Positions 26,576 to 35,053 of a DNA stretch of 64,000 nt are shown here, one piece after another. Numbering within the stretch: position 1 is the stretch's first letter; the number at the start of each line of letters is the position of its first letter. The notes under the pieces are model-generated. The model was not told the DNA's origin and searched no databases. It saw only the letters and a program-made list of their open reading frames with translations. The stretch is from Nitrososphaerota archaeon. Lineage in GTDB: Archaea; Thermoproteota; Nitrososphaeria; Conexivisphaerales; DTJL01. The stretch spans positions 158,590-222,589 of the forward strand of contig JAJPJS010000027.1 in NCBI GenBank assembly GCA_021324115.1. Direction: 5' to 3'. The position numbers and the translations under genes were made by a program.

Positions 26576-27547
26576 ATGGGATTCCTGACATATCTCGCCA
26601 GAAGGCTCCTGTTTTCGCTCTCGGTTGTCCTTCTTGTGGCCCTGCTTTCCTTCTTCCTCATCAAACTGGCTCCTGGCGACCCAGCCGTTCTTCTCGGGGG
26701 GGAAGGGGCCACCCCCCAGTACCTCGAGGTGATTAGGCAGGAGTATGGTCTTAACCTTCCCATAACCCAGCAGCTGGTGATTTACTTCGAGCACCTGCTT
26801 ACCGGAAATCTGGGATTTTCGATCACGTACAGTCAGCCAGTGATCACAGTAATAATGGAAAGGTTGCCAAACACGCTACTTCTAGTGGGCACAGCGTTTG
26901 TGCTCTCCCTCTTCTTGGGTGTGATCCTTGGAATAGCATCAGCAAGTAAGCCGTATTCGCTCCGTGACAGGTTGATATCCACATTTTCGCTGCTGCTTTA
27001 CTCCACTCCGGTTTTCGTCACCGGTTTGCTCCTCATATACATTTTCGTGATAAAGATACATGCCTTCCCGCCGGGAGGGATGTTCGCAATCGGTTCGCAG
27101 ACCAGCCTCGTCACCCTGATACCAAGCGTGGCATACCATATGGTCTTGCCTGTACTGGCACTTTCAACCTTCTTTCTGGCGACATACACCCTTCTGACCA
27201 GGGCCGGCCTGATCGAGGCCATGGGTATGAACTACATTACGATGGCCAGGGCCAAGGGGGTGCCCGAGGGCAGGGTGATCAGGGTGCATGCCCTCAGGAA
27301 TGCGCTGCTTCCCATTGTGACTGTTGCGGGGGTACAGCTCGGGCTCATTGTCACAGGCGCTGTTTTAACAGAAAATATATTCTCATGGCCAGGGATAGGC
27401 ACACTCCTCATACAGGCGGTGGAGTACAGAGATTTCGCGTTGGTTACAGGGATATTCATAATCACCGCAATATCTGTGGCTGCGGCAAATCTTGCTGCCG
27501 ATATAATCTACGGACTAGTGGACCCCAGAATAAGGAGTGGAGGATGA
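26576..27547 (+). CDS. peptide ABC transporter permease (DppB-like)
   Basis: A 323-residue membrane protein with six helices. FLTYLARRLLFSLSVVLLVALLSFFLIKLAPGDPA is the classic DppB/OppB start, and the EAA loop RAKGVPEGRVIRVHALRNALLPIVTVAG follows the family pattern. It is directly followed by the DppC-like gene. The ATPases and binding protein of the system lie on the opposite strand (28379-32197). Imports di- or oligopeptides (family knowledge); a different solute cannot be excluded. Confidence 0.88.
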   Translation: MGFLTYLARRLLFSLSVVLLVALLSFFLIKLAPGDPAVLLGGEGATPQYLEVIRQEYGLNLPITQQLVIYFEHLLTGNLGFSITYSQPVITVIMERLPNTLLLVGTAFVLSLFLGVILGIASASKPYSLRDRLISTFSLLLYSTPVFVTGLLLIYIFVIKIHAFPPGGMFAIGSQTSLVTLIPSVAYHMVLPVLALSTFFLATYTLLTRAGLIEAMGMNYITMARAKGVPEGRVIRVHALRNALLPIVTVAGVQLGLIVTGAVLTENIFSWPGIGTLLIQAVEYRDFALVTGIFIITAISVAAANLAADIIYGLVDPRIRSGG

Positions 27548-28378
27548 ATGTCCTTCGTTTCCAGAGCAGCAAGGCAGAGGGGATTCGTGGCAGGTGTCCT
27601 ACTTCTTGCGCCAGTCATAATTGCAGCAGTTTTCGCGAATTTTATCGCCCCGTATAACCCGCTTCTTTACACAGCAGGCAGTCCATTGTCTCCCCCCAAC
27701 CCCGCACACATCATGGGCACAGACCAGACGGGGGGAGATATTTTCAGCCAGGTAATCTACGGGTCACGCGTTGCTCTATACGTTGGTTTGGGCTCCGTGC
27801 TGCTGGCTCTGGTCATAGCGATAGCGGTAGGACTGCCCGCAGGGTACTATGGTGGTGCTGTAGGTGAAATTCTGATGAGACTGACTGACCTCGTCATTTC
27901 TGTGCCATCGTTCGTGCTCATCATAATGGTGGTGGTGCTGTTCGGAAGCAAGGTGAACACCATACTTCTGATAATCGCCCTCGTATCCTGGCCCATACTT
28001 GCCAGGATAATAAGAGCCGAGGTGCTCAGCCTGAAGGAGCGGGAGTTCGTACTCGCTGCCAGGGCCATGGGGGGAGGATCGCTCGACCTCATGTTCGATG
28101 AAATTCTTCCGAACATATGGTTCAGGCTGATGCCGGCGATAACACTTCAGGCAGGACTTGCCATTATAATAGAGGCCGGGATAAGCTTCCTGGGTCTTGG
28201 AGACCCCAACAGCAGCAGCTGGGGGAGGATACTCATGTTTGCGTATCAGGCGGTCTATTCGGGGGCATGGTGGGGCCTGCTTTTTCCAACTGTGGCCATA
28301 ATCATTACTGTCATAGGATTTAACCTCCTTGGGGATGGTCTTGCCAAGGCGTTCAATCCAAAGACATCCGGCTCGTGA
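27548..28378 (+). CDS. peptide ABC transporter permease (DppC-like)
   Basis: A 276-residue membrane protein. HIMGTDQTGGDIFSQVIYGSRVALYVGLGSVLLALVIAIAVGLPAGYYGG and the EAA loop AARAMGGGSLDLMFDEILPN are typical DppC/OppC features. Its ATG follows the DppB stop immediately, with tggagga as ribosome-binding site. The stop lies next to the stop of the convergent ATPase gene, leaving no intergenic space. Confidence 0.88.
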   Translation: MSFVSRAARQRGFVAGVLLLAPVIIAAVFANFIAPYNPLLYTAGSPLSPPNPAHIMGTDQTGGDIFSQVIYGSRVALYVGLGSVLLALVIAIAVGLPAGYYGGAVGEILMRLTDLVISVPSFVLIIMVVVLFGSKVNTILLIIALVSWPILARIIRAEVLSLKEREFVLAARAMGGGSLDLMFDEILPNIWFRLMPAITLQAGLAIIIEAGISFLGLGDPNSSSWGRILMFAYQAVYSGAWWGLLFPTVAIIITVIGFNLLGDGLAKAFNPKTSGS

Positions 28379-29263
28379 TCAGTTGGCTGGCACCGACTTC
28401 TTTTCCCACATCACGGGGCATGCTGCAAGGTGTCCCCGTCCGAAATCAAGAAGGTCGGGCTCAACACTCCTGCATGACTCGACTGCATAGGGACACCTGG
28501 GGTGAAATCTGCAGCCTGAAGGAATGTCTATGGCAGAGGGTACGTCCCCGGTTAACGGAGGATCGTCTATCCAGTTTCTTTCTTCCGGGGTTCCAGCCGG
28601 AAACGAGGCAAGAAGCGAGGATGTGTATGGGTGAGCAGGGCTGTTCATAATATCCTCCACTCTGCCATATTCCACCACCTTTCCCAGGTAGACAACGATT
28701 GCCTCCTGACACAGGGACCGGACTACAGAAAGGTCGTGTGATATCAAAACATACGTAACGTTGAACTTCGTCTGAAGTGAAGTCATTAGATTGATCACCT
28801 GAACCTGAAGTGTTGGATCCAGACCTGTGAAAGGTTCATCTGCCACTATAATCCTTGGCCTCAGCGCAAGCGCGCGGGCAATGGCTACCCTTTGCCTTTG
28901 CCCACCGCTGAGCTCGTGAGGGTACCTGTCCAGGAAATCGTGCCCAGGTGTAAGGCCCACCTCCTCTAGCAGTCCGGCGAGAACCTCGGGTGCGTGCGGC
29001 ATACCATGAATCTCTAGAGGCTTGGAGATTATCCGCCTCACCTTCTTCTGAGGATTCAGCGAGGAGTATGGATCCTGAAACACGGGTTGAACCACCTTGG
29101 CCAATTCGCGCCTTTCCAACTTGCCCAGTTCCTTACCTTCGATTTCGATACTCCCTTCCGATGGCTCGATGATTCCTGCCAGTATGCGACCCAGTGTGGT
29201 CTTGCCGCATCCACTCTCACCGACGATCGCCAGATTCCTGTTCCTGCGGACTGTTATATCCAC
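28379..29263 (-). CDS. peptide ABC transporter ATPase (DppF-like), N-terminus unresolved
   Basis: At least 294 residues: Walker A GESGCGKTT, HELSGGQRQRVAIARALALRP, Walker B IIVADEPFTGLDP and the oligopeptide-transporter C-terminal domain with Cys residues (CRFHPRCPYAVESCRS) that may bind an Fe-S cluster. From the first standard start codon (GTG 29263) the protein lacks the usual first beta strands. In the same frame, however, the DNA up to 29413 encodes a normal family N-terminus (LLVGKGLRKYFPV...ALDGVD) without any ATG/GTG/TTG, while an ATG at 29385 opens a +1 frame. A one-base deletion or a non-standard start is likely. Downstream of and coupled with the DppD-like gene. Confidence 0.8.
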   Translation of the reverse strand: MDITVRRNRNLAIVGESGCGKTTLGRILAGIIEPSEGSIEIEGKELGKLERRELAKVVQPVFQDPYSSLNPQKKVRRIISKPLEIHGMPHAPEVLAGLLEEVGLTPGHDFLDRYPHELSGGQRQRVAIARALALRPRIIVADEPFTGLDPTLQVQVINLMTSLQTKFNVTYVLISHDLSVVRSLCQEAIVVYLGKVVEYGRVEDIMNSPAHPYTSSLLASFPAGTPEERNWIDDPPLTGDVPSAIDIPSGCRFHPRCPYAVESCRSVEPDLLDFGRGHLAACPVMWEKKSVPAN

Positions 29264-29400
29264 ACCGTCGAGGGCCTTCGAGACGAGACTCGGTCCAAAA
29301 CGTCTAGTCTTGACAGGGAAGTACTTTCTGAGGCCCTTTCCTACGAGAAGTGGAGCTCCTTCTTCTGGGTCTCGACCAGCTTCATCGCCTGTTTCTGTGT

Positions 29401-30411
29401 TTATGAACTGTCTTCACCCTTTCCTTCCTTTTTGTCGTAGAGCCAGCAGTAAACCCGATAATCTTCCTTCATTCTGTTCTCAGGTGGCTGGCGACCGCAG
29501 GGTTCGAATGCAAATGGGCACCTGGGCTGGAACCTGCAACCGGAGGGCGGATTCGCCAGGTCTGGCAGTGAACCACCCACATCATACGTGCGATCCAGAT
29601 TACCTAGCCCGCTCGCCCTCATCAGCGCACGTGTGTACGGGTGCTTTGGTTCATGGAAGATATCGGAGACGGTGCCCTCCTCGGCGACCCTCCCCGCATA
29701 AAGCGTAACCACCCTGTCGGCCATGCCGCTCACCACCCTCAGGTCGTGAGAAATCAAAATCATGGCCATCTGCATTTCTTCCCTGAGCTCCTTAAGAAGA
29801 TGAAGAACCTGCGCCTGTATCGTGAGGTCGAGACTTGTGGTTGGTTCATCCGCGATCATCAGGGACGGACCGCAGGCGATTGCCATAGCGATACAGGCTC
29901 TCTGGGCCATTCCGCCGCTCAGCTGGTGCGGATAGTAGTTGTAGACCCTTTCCGGGTCAAATATCTTTACCCTCCTGAACAGGTGAATAGCCTTGCTGAT
30001 CGCTTCTCGCTTCGAGATGTTTTCGTGTATCATCAGTGTTTCTGATATCTGGTCGCCCACCTTCATTACAGGATTTAGATAGGAAACGGGTTCCTGAAAC
30101 ACCATCGACACCATGCTCCCACACTCCTTTCGAGCTTCGCTCCTGGGCATGGACAGCACATTCTTGCCACTCAGGATAATTTCTCCGGAACTGACGCTTG
30201 CAGGAGGCGGCAGGAGCTGCATGATAGCAAGACCAAGCGTGCTTTTGCCAGAGCCGGACTCACCGACCACCGCAACCACCTCCCCCTTCGAGACAGAGAT
30301 TGAGACTTCCTGGAGGGCACTAACCGACTTGTTCCCTTTCCTGTAATTTATGGAGAGGTCTTTCACATTCAGCAGCAATTGCTTGTACAGCCACCGCTGG
30401 AGAATGGCCAA
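29401..30411 (-). CDS. peptide ABC transporter ATPase (DppD-like)
   Basis: A 336-residue nucleotide-binding protein: Walker A GESGSGKST, YPHQLSGGMAQRACIAMAIA, Walker B LMIADEPTTSLDL, followed by the oligopeptide C-terminal extension CRFQPRCPFAFEPC. The Cys-rich tail is typical of Opp/Dpp ATPases. Start is a TTG at 30411; another TTG at 30378 would also keep the whole domain. Works with the DppF-like ATPase and the DppB/DppC permeases. Confidence 0.87.
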   Translation of the reverse strand: MAILQRWLYKQLLLNVKDLSINYRKGNKSVSALQEVSISVSKGEVVAVVGESGSGKSTLGLAIMQLLPPPASVSSGEIILSGKNVLSMPRSEARKECGSMVSMVFQEPVSYLNPVMKVGDQISETLMIHENISKREAISKAIHLFRRVKIFDPERVYNYYPHQLSGGMAQRACIAMAIACGPSLMIADEPTTSLDLTIQAQVLHLLKELREEMQMAMILISHDLRVVSGMADRVVTLYAGRVAEEGTVSDIFHEPKHPYTRALMRASGLGNLDRTYDVGGSLPDLANPPSGCRFQPRCPFAFEPCGRQPPENRMKEDYRVYCWLYDKKEGKGEDSS

Positions 30412-30460
30412 GTTAAAAATATATTTTGTGATGAGCTATGAGAGGTCTGCCGAGTTATGG

Positions 30461-32197
30461 CTACTGCTGCTTTCCTTCGTCCTGAGGCTTGCTTTTGGAT
30501 GGTGCTCTTCTACGTACAAGGACCAGAACCGCCACGATAGCGAGGATTATGACGACGACCGCGATGCCGATGTAGAGAAGTGTGTTGTTAGAACTGCTCT
30601 GGACCGGTTGAGTTTGCGCTGCGAGGGAGTAGACATTGGCGAGGCTGTCCCAGAACACATACTTCCCTACGGGCAGGGAAGATCCAACGAAATTGGTGTT
30701 CACGAGGTTGATCCACACATCTGCATAAAGAGGGATCTCGGGCAGGTCCTGACTCAGCTGGTTTTCGATTTGCTGAAGTATCTGCACCTGTTGAAATGGT
30801 TGCGTGGATTGAAGCCACTGGTTGAACAAACCATCCGTCACACTGCTGTTATAGAAGAAGTTGTTTGTGAAAGGTCCCTTGCCTATCCATGCGCTGTCGA
30901 ACAGCTGATAGGTCCAGATCGGTGAAAGCCAATATGAGATGACTGACATCTGATACTGCCCTCTTGCCTGCAACGAAAGGTAAGTTGCGAAGTCGACCGT
31001 TTGTATGTTCACATTTATTCCAACCTGGGCTAGGTCACTCTTTATCAGCTGGGCTGCTATTGCCTCATCTGGCGCTCCTGTTCTCTCAAGAAGCTGAAGC
31101 GTAAATCTTGTTCCATTGGATTGGACGGGATAACCAGCTTGGTCGAGCAGCTGATTGGCCTTCGATATGCTGTAAGGATACTTTGTGATCCCAGGGCTCG
31201 GAGGTACAGCAGTTGGGTCTATCGTGTAGTCCACAGCCTGCGCCACGCCGCTGGTGGCTTTGTAGGCTATGTCTGTCTTGTTGATCGCATAGTCAATTGC
31301 CTGCCTTACAGCGGGGTTGGAAATGTATGGGGAATTGAGATTGAACCAGATCGCCGTTTCATAAGGTGGTCTTGTGCTCGGGATTGCCTTCACCACACCC
31401 GATTGGTTGAGCGAAGGATATGCACTGTACGGTATGCCTCTGAAAACGTAGTCAACCTGGCCGCTCGTCACGGCAGCCTGAAGTGCGGTGGGGTCCGTAA
31501 TGAAGCGGACTGTGATGTTGTCCAGATAGGGTTGGGGAGAACCCCAATAGTTCGGATTCCTGTTGAGCTCGATATAGCTTCCCTTCACCCACTGATTGAG
31601 TACGAATGGACCGGTACCGATTGGGTTCCGCAGGAATGAGCTCTGGAGAAAGTTCTGGCCGGTTAGGATGTGTTCGGGCACGATCGCAGCATCCAGGCTC
31701 GCGAAGAGCAGTAGCTGCACGCCAGGTAGGAATCTACCAGGCTTGATGATCACGGTCTGGTTGTTGTTCGTTATCGTGACCGTCGTGTTAGCAAAGTAGA
31801 ATGCCCCGAAAACATCAAACTTGCTTATCACCTGTTCGAACGAGTACTTTACGTCGGCCGCGGTGAACGGCTGACCGTCGGACCACTTGACGTTCGGACG
31901 GAGATTAAATGTGTACGTTCCCTGCTGGTTGTTCACCGAATAGCTGGTGGCTAGGTCGGGGACTATGCTGAGGTTGTTGGCGTACGTTAGAAGAGGTTCG
32001 AGTATCTGTGCATCGATGAAGCCGTTGTTCCAGGCTCCGGTAAACGGATTCAGACTTGTGGGTTCAGAGACCATCGCGACGACGAAGTTACCGCCGACGG
32101 AAGGTTGGGAGCTTGCAAAGGAGGTGGTGACGGATGAAGCTACTACGATGGCTAGTAACGAAACGATTAGAAGTAATCTACCTTTTGAATTTTCCAT
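30461..32197 (-). CDS. peptide ABC transporter substrate-binding protein (SBP family 5)
   Basis: A 578-residue extracytoplasmic binding protein. It has a signal peptide (residues about 7-27), then the family-5 start GGNFVVAMVSEPTSLNPFTGAWNNGF, the WSDGQPFTAADVKYSFE motif, and a C-terminal transmembrane helix with basic tail (IGIAVVVIILAIVAVLVLVRRR). Anchoring by a C-terminal helix is common in archaeal members. ATG 32197 is chosen over GTG 32218 because a box A at 32220-32228 lies 27 nt upstream. It leads the minus-strand group binding protein-ATPase-ATPase. Confidence 0.87.
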   Translation of the reverse strand: MENSKGRLLLIVSLLAIVVASSVTTSFASSQPSVGGNFVVAMVSEPTSLNPFTGAWNNGFIDAQILEPLLTYANNLSIVPDLATSYSVNNQQGTYTFNLRPNVKWSDGQPFTAADVKYSFEQVISKFDVFGAFYFANTTVTITNNNQTVIIKPGRFLPGVQLLLFASLDAAIVPEHILTGQNFLQSSFLRNPIGTGPFVLNQWVKGSYIELNRNPNYWGSPQPYLDNITVRFITDPTALQAAVTSGQVDYVFRGIPYSAYPSLNQSGVVKAIPSTRPPYETAIWFNLNSPYISNPAVRQAIDYAINKTDIAYKATSGVAQAVDYTIDPTAVPPSPGITKYPYSISKANQLLDQAGYPVQSNGTRFTLQLLERTGAPDEAIAAQLIKSDLAQVGINVNIQTVDFATYLSLQARGQYQMSVISYWLSPIWTYQLFDSAWIGKGPFTNNFFYNSSVTDGLFNQWLQSTQPFQQVQILQQIENQLSQDLPEIPLYADVWINLVNTNFVGSSLPVGKYVFWDSLANVYSLAAQTQPVQSSSNNTLLYIGIAVVVIILAIVAVLVLVRRRAPSKSKPQDEGKQQ

Positions 32198-32219
32198 TCC
32201 CAGAAACGTTAAATACACT

Positions 32220-32228
32220 GTAAATAAG
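32220..32228 (-). promoter_or_regulatory. box A of the peptide-binding protein gene
   Basis: Minus-strand cttatttac centred 27 nt upstream of ATG 32197. The divergent epimerase gene starts only 154 bp away, so the two may be co-regulated. Confidence 0.45.
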
Positions 32229-32350
32229 TTTTATGATTTCTTGTGATTTTTTGTCAGCGTTTGCACTAAATCCTAGGCAATATTCTTCATTAAATGCAAA
32301 CAGGCCGCAGGAAGACAAGAAATTAATAGCATGACCTTTACTGCTACCGC

Positions 32351-33433
32351 ATGAAGATAACACGCGTCCAAACAACCAGGCATGTTACTCCCTTTTTTGA
32401 GTCATTTAAGGTAAGCTACGGTCTGCAGGAGTACTCGGAGCACGTAATACTGAAACTGAGCACCGACGACCGGACAGAGGGCTTGGGGGATGCGACGCCT
32501 CTCTGGTTCTTTACGGGCGAGACCGTTGAAAGTGTGGAACACGTCATTGAGATGTTGAAGCCACAGATCCTGGGGATGGATCCATTCGACGGGGAGCGCA
32601 CTCTGGGGGTGATGAATACCTTGTCCAAAAATCCGAGCGCCAAGAGTTCGGTCGAAATGGCGATTTACGACCTGAGGGCAAGAAGCCTGGGAATACCTGT
32701 CTGGAAGCTATTGGGTGGAAAGATAAGAAGCGAAATCCGTGCTTCAGGGGGAATCGGTGTCAAGCCGAAGGATCAGACGGTCAAGGCAGCGACGCGCCTG
32801 CTCGAAAATGGATTGACCGCCTTCAAGTTAAAAGTGATCGGAGACCCCGAGGGGGAAGCCGAAAGGATCAGGGCCGTAAGGGATGCCGTCGGCAAATCAG
32901 TAACACTAAGGATCGATGCTAACGGGGCGTACAGCAGCAGGAGAGCCGTGGACCTTGCAAAAAGGGTTTCAGCATGCGATTTGGAGTATTTCGAACAACC
33001 TGTCCGGGGTGACGATATACAGGGTCTCCGTGAAGTCAGGGATTCCATCGACTTTCAGGTAATGGCAGATGAAAGTGTTTTCACATCGAGAGACGCAATG
33101 AGGATAATCGAAGAGCGTGCGGCCGATATCGTGGGGGTAAAGTTCGCAAAATGTGGGGGAATATCGGCCTCGAGGGGAATAATCGAAGTGTGCAGGTCCG
33201 CAGGCGTTCCATGCATATTCATAAGCGCATTTGAAACCTGGATAGGTATCTCCGCCAATGTGCATGTGATCGCTTCATCTGACAATATCATTGATGCAAA
33301 CGACCTTGCCCTTTGGACGATACAACATGATGACCCAGCGAGCCCTCTCGAACACACCGGTGGTAGAATCAAGGTTCCTGATGGGCCTGGTCTGGGAGTG
33401 AGGATGACAGGTGCTCAAAACGACGATCAATAG
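32351..33433 (+). CDS. enolase-superfamily epimerase (dipeptide epimerase / MLE subgroup)
   Basis: A 360-residue protein with the muconate-lactonizing/dipeptide-epimerase layout: capping domain, then a barrel with K159-x-K161 (FKLKVIGD), metal ligands D189 (RIDANGAY), E215 (EYFEQP) and D240 (MADES), and the second base K264 (VGVKFAKCGG). The K-x-K plus K pair is the arrangement of L-Ala-D/L-Glu and other dipeptide epimerases, which racemise an alpha carbon. An A/T element (aattaata, about 32319-32326) lies 27 nt before the ATG. Its position between a peptide importer and an amino-acid permease supports dipeptide epimerase activity over muconate or succinylbenzoate chemistry. Confidence 0.78.
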   Translation: MKITRVQTTRHVTPFFESFKVSYGLQEYSEHVILKLSTDDRTEGLGDATPLWFFTGETVESVEHVIEMLKPQILGMDPFDGERTLGVMNTLSKNPSAKSSVEMAIYDLRARSLGIPVWKLLGGKIRSEIRASGGIGVKPKDQTVKAATRLLENGLTAFKLKVIGDPEGEAERIRAVRDAVGKSVTLRIDANGAYSSRRAVDLAKRVSACDLEYFEQPVRGDDIQGLREVRDSIDFQVMADESVFTSRDAMRIIEERAADIVGVKFAKCGGISASRGIIEVCRSAGVPCIFISAFETWIGISANVHVIASSDNIIDANDLALWTIQHDDPASPLEHTGGRIKVPDGPGLGVRMTGAQNDDQ

Positions 33434-33675
33434 TTCGATGGGCGAAGTGCGGTTGCTCTCGTGACCGATGCAAAAGGAAGGTCGACCTGCAATTCAGCAT
33501 GTGGGGCTGCAACCGAAGACCTTCATCCACACACGTTCAGTGTCAATTGAACGCGGAAAGGCAAAAGATCACCTCGAGCAAGTGCAGAGTTAATGAAAAA
33601 TGTAAATCCCTTATACCCACCCGCATTCCTTCGATTTATACTGTTAAATCTGGGTTATTCGCATACCTCATCATA

Positions 33676-35007
33676 ATGAGTGGCTCACAAGAAAGGCTGC
33701 CGCGTCAGATGGGACTCTTTCAGGTGGTTACATATGGAATTGGAAACATCGTGGGGGCCGGCATATACGTCCTTGTCGGAGATGCAGCCGGGCTGGCAGG
33801 CACATCGGTGTGGATATCATTTCTGATTGGAGCGGTGGTCGCGGCCTTCACCGGCCTGACGTATGCCGAACTGACTTCGATGTATCCGAGGGCTGCTTCC
33901 GAGTATGTTTACATCGGGAGGGCCTACGGCAGCAGGCATCTTTCTTTTGTAACCGAATGGACGATGCTGGTTACGGAAGTGGTTGCCGCCTCCGCGGTTT
34001 CGATCGGATTTGCCGGATACCTTCAGGCGATCCTGGGAACACCTGTATTGCCGGTTGCCGCGATCCTTCTTCTGGTCCTCAGTCTGATAGCACTCGCAGG
34101 CTCCAGTTACTGGCTCAGGCTGAATACGATTCTGAGTATAATTGCGATCGCAGGTCTAGCCATCGTGATTGTTTCGGGTCTGGGGGGTCACGAACCCATC
34201 TCGTACGCCCCACCCCAGGGAGGCTTCTCCGGCATACTGGCAGCCGCGATACTGGTTTTCTTCGCATACATTGGCTTCGACAATATATCAAACATCGCGG
34301 AGGATGCAAAGGAGCCCGAAAAAGTTGTGCCGAGGGGGCTGGTGATAGCGGTGATTGTAACAACCGTACTCTACGTGCTCGTTGGAATCACTGCGGTGGG
34401 TCTTGTGGAACCTTCACGACTTTCGTCCTCTGACGCCCCACTTGCCCTTGCGGCGAGTGTCGTCCTGGGAAGGTATGGATTCTACCTTCTCTCCTTCATC
34501 GCACTGATGACCACCATGAACACCGTCCAGGTGCTGATAATCGTATCATCGAGGATAGTGTATGGAATGGCGAGGGAGAAAGCCCTTCCAGCTCAGCTCG
34601 GATATGTAAACAAAAGGACAAAGAGTCCTGTGTTGGCGATTCTGATGGTTTTGCTCATCTCGATGATCTTCCTGCCTCTGAGCAGCGCTTCGGCCATAGC
34701 GAAGGTTACAAGCTTCGGCTCTCTTGTGACATTTTCGCTTGTGAACATCGCGCTTCTTCATCTGAGGAGAACCGCGCCGAACATCAGGAGACCATTCAAG
34801 GCGCCGTTGAGCGTAGGGTGGTTCTCTGTTACAGCCGGACTCGGACTGGCCTTCTGCCTGGCCCTTCTCTTTCAGTTCGACCCTCTATCGATTGTTCTGG
34901 GGCTGATTTTGCCAGTTTCAGGTGTACTGATCTATTTGCTGTTTTCAAGAAAGTTTTCTCTTAGCACAGACAGAGAGCTGCATGAGCCACATGTGAACAA
35001 AAAATAA
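33676..35007 (+). CDS. APC-family amino acid permease
   Basis: A 443-residue membrane protein with twelve helices. QMGLFQVVTYGIGNIVGAGIYVLVGDAAGLAG is the APC signature around helix 1 (unwound G-x-G-x-G region), TYAELTSMYPRAASEYVYIGRAYG follows helix 2, and ILVFFAYIGFDNISNIAEDAKEPEKVVPRGL marks helix 6. The frame extends upstream to 33499 but conserved sequence begins at ATG 33676; a tttata box lies about 38 nt upstream (33635-33640). Probably takes up or exchanges amino acids released by the peptide module. Confidence 0.85.
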   Translation: MSGSQERLPRQMGLFQVVTYGIGNIVGAGIYVLVGDAAGLAGTSVWISFLIGAVVAAFTGLTYAELTSMYPRAASEYVYIGRAYGSRHLSFVTEWTMLVTEVVAASAVSIGFAGYLQAILGTPVLPVAAILLLVLSLIALAGSSYWLRLNTILSIIAIAGLAIVIVSGLGGHEPISYAPPQGGFSGILAAAILVFFAYIGFDNISNIAEDAKEPEKVVPRGLVIAVIVTTVLYVLVGITAVGLVEPSRLSSSDAPLALAASVVLGRYGFYLLSFIALMTTMNTVQVLIIVSSRIVYGMAREKALPAQLGYVNKRTKSPVLAILMVLLISMIFLPLSSASAIAKVTSFGSLVTFSLVNIALLHLRRTAPNIRRPFKAPLSVGWFSVTAGLGLAFCLALLFQFDPLSIVLGLILPVSGVLIYLLFSRKFSLSTDRELHEPHVNKK

Positions 35008-35053
35008 AGTGTGCTTTTTGGTTTAAATCAACCGAGATGACTCGGCGGAAGCT

